Source: Crocinitomicaceae bacterium (GTDB lineage Bacteria > Bacteroidota > Bacteroidia > Flavobacteriales_D > Crocinitomicaceae). Taken from it: a stretch of DNA of 64,000 bases. The number at the start of each line of letters is the position of its first letter. Position 1 is the stretch's first letter. This document shows, piece after piece, positions 59,776-64,000 of this stretch. The stretch spans positions 372,001 through 436,000 of the forward strand of contig JADJGJ010000002.1 in assembly GCA_016708105.1 (NCBI GenBank), given 5' to 3'. The notes under the pieces are model-generated. The model worked only from the letters and a program-made list of their open reading frames with translations. It ran no database searches and had not been told where the DNA came from. The position numbers and the translations under genes are program-made.

Positions 59776-59829
59776 GATTTTGAAAAAAATGCAATTCAGT
59801 ACAAAACTAAAGTAATTAATTAAATGACA

Positions 59830-61212
59830 CTATTTTTTCAGTGCAGCATAATGTTTGTAATAGAGTGGAATTGTTTGAATCCCTTTAAAATAATTGAACA
59901 CACCGTAGTGCTCATTTGGTGAGTGAATAGCATCAGTATCTAAACCAAATCCCATGAGAATAGTTTTTAATCCCAATACTTCTTCAAACATAGCAACAAT
60001 TGGAATAGAGCCTCCGCTGCGCACAGGAATAGGTTTTTTTCCAAAACTTTCTTCCAATGCAAGGCTGGCCGCTTTGTATTCAATTGAATCAGTTGGTGTC
60101 ACCACAGGGAAACCCGCATGATGCGGCTTTACAATCACCTTTACACTTTTAGGTGCAATCTTTTCAAAATGATCTTGAAAGAGCTTGGTAATTTTTTCAG
60201 GATGTTGGTTAGGTACCAGACGCATTGAAATTTTAGCGTATGCTGCTGATGGAATTACTGTTTTTGCACCAATGCCCGTGTAGCCCCCCCACATACCATT
60301 CACATCTAACGTTGGACGAATGGTAGCCCGCTCAATAGTTGAGTATCCAGCTTCACCAAAGGTTTCTGCAATATCTAACGCTTTGCGATATCTCTCTTCA
60401 GAAAACGGTGCGCGTGCCATTTCTGCTCTCTCTTCGGCAGAGAGGTTTTGAACGTCATCATAAAAACCCGGTATGGTAATGCGGCGCTGATCATCATGCA
60501 TAGAAGCAATCATCTGACTTAAAATATTGCACGGGTTTGCAACTGCACCACCGTAAAGACCACTATGCAAATCACGGTTTGGACCAATTACTTCTACTTC
60601 AAAATAGCTTAATCCGCGCAAGCCAACTGTCACTGAAGGAATTTCTTTGCTCAACATGCCGGTATCAGAAATTAAAATGACATCTGCCTTCAACTTCTCT
60701 TTATATTCTTTGATAAATGTTTCCAGATTTTCTGAGCCAACTTCTTCTTCTCCTTCAATCATAAATTTCACGTTACACGGCAACCCCGTTGTTTTGAGCA
60801 TGGCTTCAACTGCTTTTACGTGCATATAAAATTGCCCTTTATCATCACACGCGCCACGGGCAAAAATTGCTCCTTCAGGGTGAACATCCGTTTTAATAAT
60901 TACAGGTTCAAATGGAGGTGTCTTCCATAGCTCCAAAGGGTCAGCGGGTTGTACGTCATAATGACCATAAACCAAAATAGTGGGTAATGTTGGATCAATT
61001 ATTTTCTCAGCATAAACCACCGGATGCCCTGCAGTTGGAAATACTTCAGCTTTGTCCAGTCCGATTTTTTTAAACGCATTGCACACAAAATCCGCCGTTT
61101 TTTTAACGTCTGCCTTAAAATTTGCGTCAGCGCTAACAGAAGGAATGCGCAATAAATCAAACAACTCATCTAAAAAGCGTTGTTTGTTTTCTGAAATATA
61201 ATTGTTCAACAT
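59830..61212 (-). CDS. M20-family dipeptidase (carnosinase-like)
   Basis: A 460-aa zinc peptidase. The zinc motifs are VYGHYDVQPADPLELWKTPPF (about 81-101), ARGACDDKGQFYMHVKA (Asp bridge about 120), EGEEEVGS (catalytic Glu about 153), and SDTGML, with HSPNEHYGV (about 431) near the end. The dimerisation domain (about 190-380) is complete. The family cleaves dipeptides with unusual or D-residues. Single-gene unit, divergent from the surface protein gene. Confidence 0.93.
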   Translation of the reverse strand: MLNNYISENKQRFLDELFDLLRIPSVSADANFKADVKKTADFVCNAFKKIGLDKAEVFPTAGHPVVYAEKIIDPTLPTILVYGHYDVQPADPLELWKTPPFEPVIIKTDVHPEGAIFARGACDDKGQFYMHVKAVEAMLKTTGLPCNVKFMIEGEEEVGSENLETFIKEYKEKLKADVILISDTGMLSKEIPSVTVGLRGLSYFEVEVIGPNRDLHSGLYGGAVANPCNILSQMIASMHDDQRRITIPGFYDDVQNLSAEERAEMARAPFSEERYRKALDIAETFGEAGYSTIERATIRPTLDVNGMWGGYTGIGAKTVIPSAAYAKISMRLVPNQHPEKITKLFQDHFEKIAPKSVKVIVKPHHAGFPVVTPTDSIEYKAASLALEESFGKKPIPVRSGGSIPIVAMFEEVLGLKTILMGFGLDTDAIHSPNEHYGVFNYFKGIQTIPLYYKHYAALKK

Positions 61213-61357
61213 CTAGTATTTATTGGGGTGTGAGCAAATGTAACAATAGTTTGCAAACCGCTTTTTTTGCGGCTGGAAAAAAATTGAACTATCTTGTGCA
61301 ACCTTTTAAAAGCAAATTAGGTCTTTCACATCAGAACATCATTTAAAATAAGATAAA

Positions 61358-64000
61358 ATGAAAAAAAGAAATCTAGTACTCGCCAGTGCATTCCTGTTCA
61401 GCTCTTGGACAAGTATGGCACAGTCAATCACCATTGACCAAACCATGACTCCGGCTGAGTTGGTGAATAACGTGCTAGTTGGTGCAGGGGTTGTTGTATC
61501 CAACGTTGAATTCAATTATTCAGCTCCTTTAGCTAATGCCGTTCAAACTCAGGTTGCCTATTTTACTGCGGGCACATCGTCATTTCCAATTTCAGAGGGA
61601 GTGATCATGGGAACAGGTAATATGATTATGGCGCTTGGTCCAAATACGTCACCATCAATGACTGATAACTCAGGGGTAGCGCCTGATCCTAACGATCCGG
61701 ATTTGGATGCTATCAGTACGGCAGTCATGAATAATGAAGCTGTATTAGAGTTTGACTTTATTCCTTCAGGTGACTCTGTGGTTTTTGAATATATTTTTGC
61801 CTCTGAAGAATATCCAGAATATTCACCTTCTTCTTTTAATGATGCATTTGGTTTCTTTATCAGCGGACCGGGATTTTCAGGGACATACACGGGCGGTGCC
61901 GTAAACATTGCTCTACTTCCTTCTCCGGTAATTCCCGTAACTATCAATAACGTGAACCCAACGACAAATGCTACTTATTATGTGAGCAACGCGGGTGGTA
62001 CATCAACCCAGTTTGATGGATATACTGTTACCCTTACGGCTGCAGCACAAGTGCAGTGTGGTGAAACGTATCATATTAAATTAGCCATTGCTGATGCAGG
62101 TGACCAAGCTTATGAATCTGCCGTTTTCCTTAAGGCAAGTTCTTTCTCATCAAATGGGGTACAAGTTGAAATTGCTTCAGCTACGGGTAGCGCAGCTATC
62201 ACTGAAGCGTGTGACTCTGCTATTGTAAGTTTTATTCGCCCTTCAGATCAAACATCTACTATTCTAACGATCAGTTATGGAATTGGAGGAACAGCAACCA
62301 ATGGTGTTGACTATCCTGGCCTTTCAGGTTCAGTTACTTTCCCTATTGGTGAAGATACTGTGCAGTTTTATGTGACACCTAATGCGGATGGATTAACAGA
62401 AGGAACTGAAACGGTAATTCTTTCAGTGAGTATTGTAAACGAATGCGGTGACACAATAACTACTGATGCAATCATTGAAATTGTAGACCCCATACCATTC
62501 AACGTCGTCCCCGCGGATGTTACTATTGATTGTCCAACAGCTACGGTAGATATTTCTGCTTCACCTGATGATGGTGTACCTGCATTTACGTATGATTGGG
62601 GAATATACGGAACGGGCACTACGGCTAGCGTTCCGGGTGATATTGTTGGAACAACGAATTACAATGTTGAGATTACAGATGCTTGTGGTACAACTGCCAC
62701 CGGAGTTGTTGCTGTTACATTGGCTCCGGCTCCTGAACCAACTATTACATTTAACCAGAATACATTTACAATTTGCCCTAATGATGACGCAACTATTATT
62801 GCTACAGTAAATAACCCGTATAGCGGAACCATCACGTATGACTGGGCTCCTGATCCGGGCACAACCAATACAATCACTGTTTCACCAAACGCATTAACAT
62901 GGTATTATCTCACCATCAATGATGGATGTTATGATGTGACAGACTCAGTTAAAGTTGAAATCGGAAATATTGATTTGACTAATATTGTGGTTACAGATGC
63001 TACGAATTGTCCTGGTCTGCTTGGTTTACCTGGCTCTGTTGAAGTGTTTCCGGATGACCCTACATTTACTTACCAGCTAACAGGTGGTGGTGATGTGTTC
63101 GGTCCACAAACAAGTAATTTATTCAGCAACTTGGATGGTGGAATTATTTACTTCCTCCATGTTGAAGATGCTGACGGATGTTCAATTGATACAACAGTGG
63201 AAGTTACATTGGGATCTAATGCTGTACTTGCAACCTGGATGCCAGGCTCATTGCAAGATGTGACTTGTTTCGGAGACTTAAATGGCGCTGCTGAAATCAC
63301 GAATGTCAGCGGTGGTATTACTGCACCTTATGATGTCACTTGGACTCACACTACCGGATTGTATGATCAAACAACCATCAACCTTGGTCAAGGTGATGCT
63401 ATCAATAACCTGATGGGTGGTAACTGGGTTGTTACCGTAACTGATCAAGAGGGTTGCGCATGGTCTCATTTGTTTAATATATATGAACCTGCTGAACTTA
63501 CCTTAGATTTTATATTCAATGATCCTAGCTGTTATGGTTTTAATGATGGTTCAGTTACTGCAAGTACCAGCGGTGGTAACGGAAGCAACGTATTTACTAT
63601 GACAAATAGCGCAGGCACTCAATTAAACGTAAGTAATTCAAATACCATCAATCAATTAGTTGAAGGCTGGTATTATACAACTATTGTTGATTCTGAAGGA
63701 TGTAATGTTGAAGATTCTGTATTCATTGATGATCCGGGCGAAATTTTAATTGACTTGGATATTGATCAACCACTGTGTTATGGTGTTGAGTCAGGTTTTG
63801 CAGAAGTTGATACCGTCTATAACTACACCGGATCTTATGGTAATGTGGCTTATTTTTGGAACCCAAATCCATCAGGTACGCAAGGAATAGGTGCAACCTT
63901 CTCAAATCACATGGGACCTGGAACTTATTCTTTAACCATCAATGATGAAAACGGATGTTCTAATGTGTTTGACTTTGTGATTGCTTATCCTGACTCATTA
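61358..64000 (+). CDS. Large surface protein: choice-of-anchor-L and SprB-like repeats (3' end outside the window)
   Basis: An open frame from ATG 61358 to the window edge (at least 881 codons), with a signal peptide (about 1-22, ending SMAQ). Residues about 25-260 form a choice-of-anchor-L domain, with the diagnostic VFEYIFASEEYPEYSPSSF and NDAFGFFISGPGF. A Calx-beta-like domain follows (about 265-375), then Ig/PKD-like domains. From about residue 620 come SprB-like repeats: DVTCFGDLNGAAEITNVSGG, DPSCYGFNDGSVTASTSGG and QPLCYGVESGFAEVDTVYN. SprB-type proteins are cell-surface adhesins moved along by the gliding machinery and exported by T9SS. Only the first part is visible, so the sorting tail and size are unknown. 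Confidence 0.88.
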   Translation, partial: MKKRNLVLASAFLFSSWTSMAQSITIDQTMTPAELVNNVLVGAGVVVSNVEFNYSAPLANAVQTQVAYFTAGTSSFPISEGVIMGTGNMIMALGPNTSPSMTDNSGVAPDPNDPDLDAISTAVMNNEAVLEFDFIPSGDSVVFEYIFASEEYPEYSPSSFNDAFGFFISGPGFSGTYTGGAVNIALLPSPVIPVTINNVNPTTNATYYVSNAGGTSTQFDGYTVTLTAAAQVQCGETYHIKLAIADAGDQAYESAVFLKASSFSSNGVQVEIASATGSAAITEACDSAIVSFIRPSDQTSTILTISYGIGGTATNGVDYPGLSGSVTFPIGEDTVQFYVTPNADGLTEGTETVILSVSIVNECGDTITTDAIIEIVDPIPFNVVPADVTIDCPTATVDISASPDDGVPAFTYDWGIYGTGTTASVPGDIVGTTNYNVEITDACGTTATGVVAVTLAPAPEPTITFNQNTFTICPNDDATIIATVNNPYSGTITYDWAPDPGTTNTITVSPNALTWYYLTINDGCYDVTDSVKVEIGNIDLTNIVVTDATNCPGLLGLPGSVEVFPDDPTFTYQLTGGGDVFGPQTSNLFSNLDGGIIYFLHVEDADGCSIDTTVEVTLGSNAVLATWMPGSLQDVTCFGDLNGAAEITNVSGGITAPYDVTWTHTTGLYDQTTINLGQGDAINNLMGGNWVVTVTDQEGCAWSHLFNIYEPAELTLDFIFNDPSCYGFNDGSVTASTSGGNGSNVFTMTNSAGTQLNVSNSNTINQLVEGWYYTTIVDSEGCNVEDSVFIDDPGEILIDLDIDQPLCYGVESGFAEVDTVYNYTGSYGNVAYFWNPNPSGTQGIGATFSNHMGPGTYSLTINDENGCSNVFDFVIAYPDSL

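Overview
The window is chromosomal DNA from a Bacteroidota bacterium, most likely of the order Flavobacteriales. The evidence is AT-rich DNA, promoters of the Bacteroidota type (TTTG, about 20 bp, TAnnTTTG), almost no Shine-Dalgarno sequences, TonB-linked outer-membrane proteins, a type IX secretion sorting tail, a SprB-like surface adhesin, PepSY-like small secreted proteins, the short-chain type of threonine dehydrogenase, and a methionine synthase split into two genes. I cannot name the genus from the sequence.

Layout. 1-5.2 kb: a heavy-metal efflux operon (RND pump end, TolC-like channel, His-rich adaptor) followed by a Zn/Cd-type P-type ATPase. 5.5-12.3 kb: a minus-strand block with an outer-membrane beta-barrel protein, a DUF2490-like protein, three small PepSY-like secreted proteins and an OmpR/histidine-kinase pair; it reads as an envelope or metal-stress sensing regulon. 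12.5-21.1 kb: a genomic island. It has a tyrosine integrase at one end, small island genes including an excisionase-like HTH protein, a dense cluster of the nonamer TGACGGATT, and one large cargo gene (1238 aa) that I read as N-terminal adaptor, TPR array, GreA/B-C-like domain, PIN nuclease: a candidate anti-invader effector. 21.37-21.87 kb: two 102-bp direct repeats, each with a 14-bp palindrome, a tRNA-like T-arm plus acceptor end with CCA, and a terminator; they flank a compact GIY-YIG nuclease gene, giving a 393-bp unit.

22-31 kb: a large secreted protein of unknown function, LOG-family hydrolase, rlmN, another secreted protein, a zeta-like toxin module with a 57-aa partner flanked by 16-bp inverted repeats, a small membrane protein behind an attC-like dyad, and an MFS transporter. 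31-38 kb: an Asp-rich lipoprotein, a LytS/LytTR-type two-component pair with a propeller sensor, and the tyrosine-catabolic genes hppD and hmgA. 38-45 kb: threonine dehydrogenase, two tandem MORN/YwqK-like paralogues, cysS and dxs. 45-50 kb: a HepT/MntA toxin-antitoxin pair, a T9SS cargo protein, an M42 aminopeptidase whose 3' end carries an exact heptad telomere-like repeat, and a bacilliredoxin.

49.5-54.3 kb: a SAM-I riboswitch with a clear promoter ahead of a split metH, the two halves being separated by a TerB/J-domain gene. 54-61 kb: PhoH-like ATPase, a periplasmic peptidyl-prolyl isomerase broken by a frameshift in a run of seven A, ddl, a WHy/LEA-like protein and an M20 dipeptidase. 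61.36 kb to the edge: the start of a very large choice-of-anchor-L / SprB-repeat surface protein. No rRNA, complete tRNA, CRISPR array or insertion sequence was seen.
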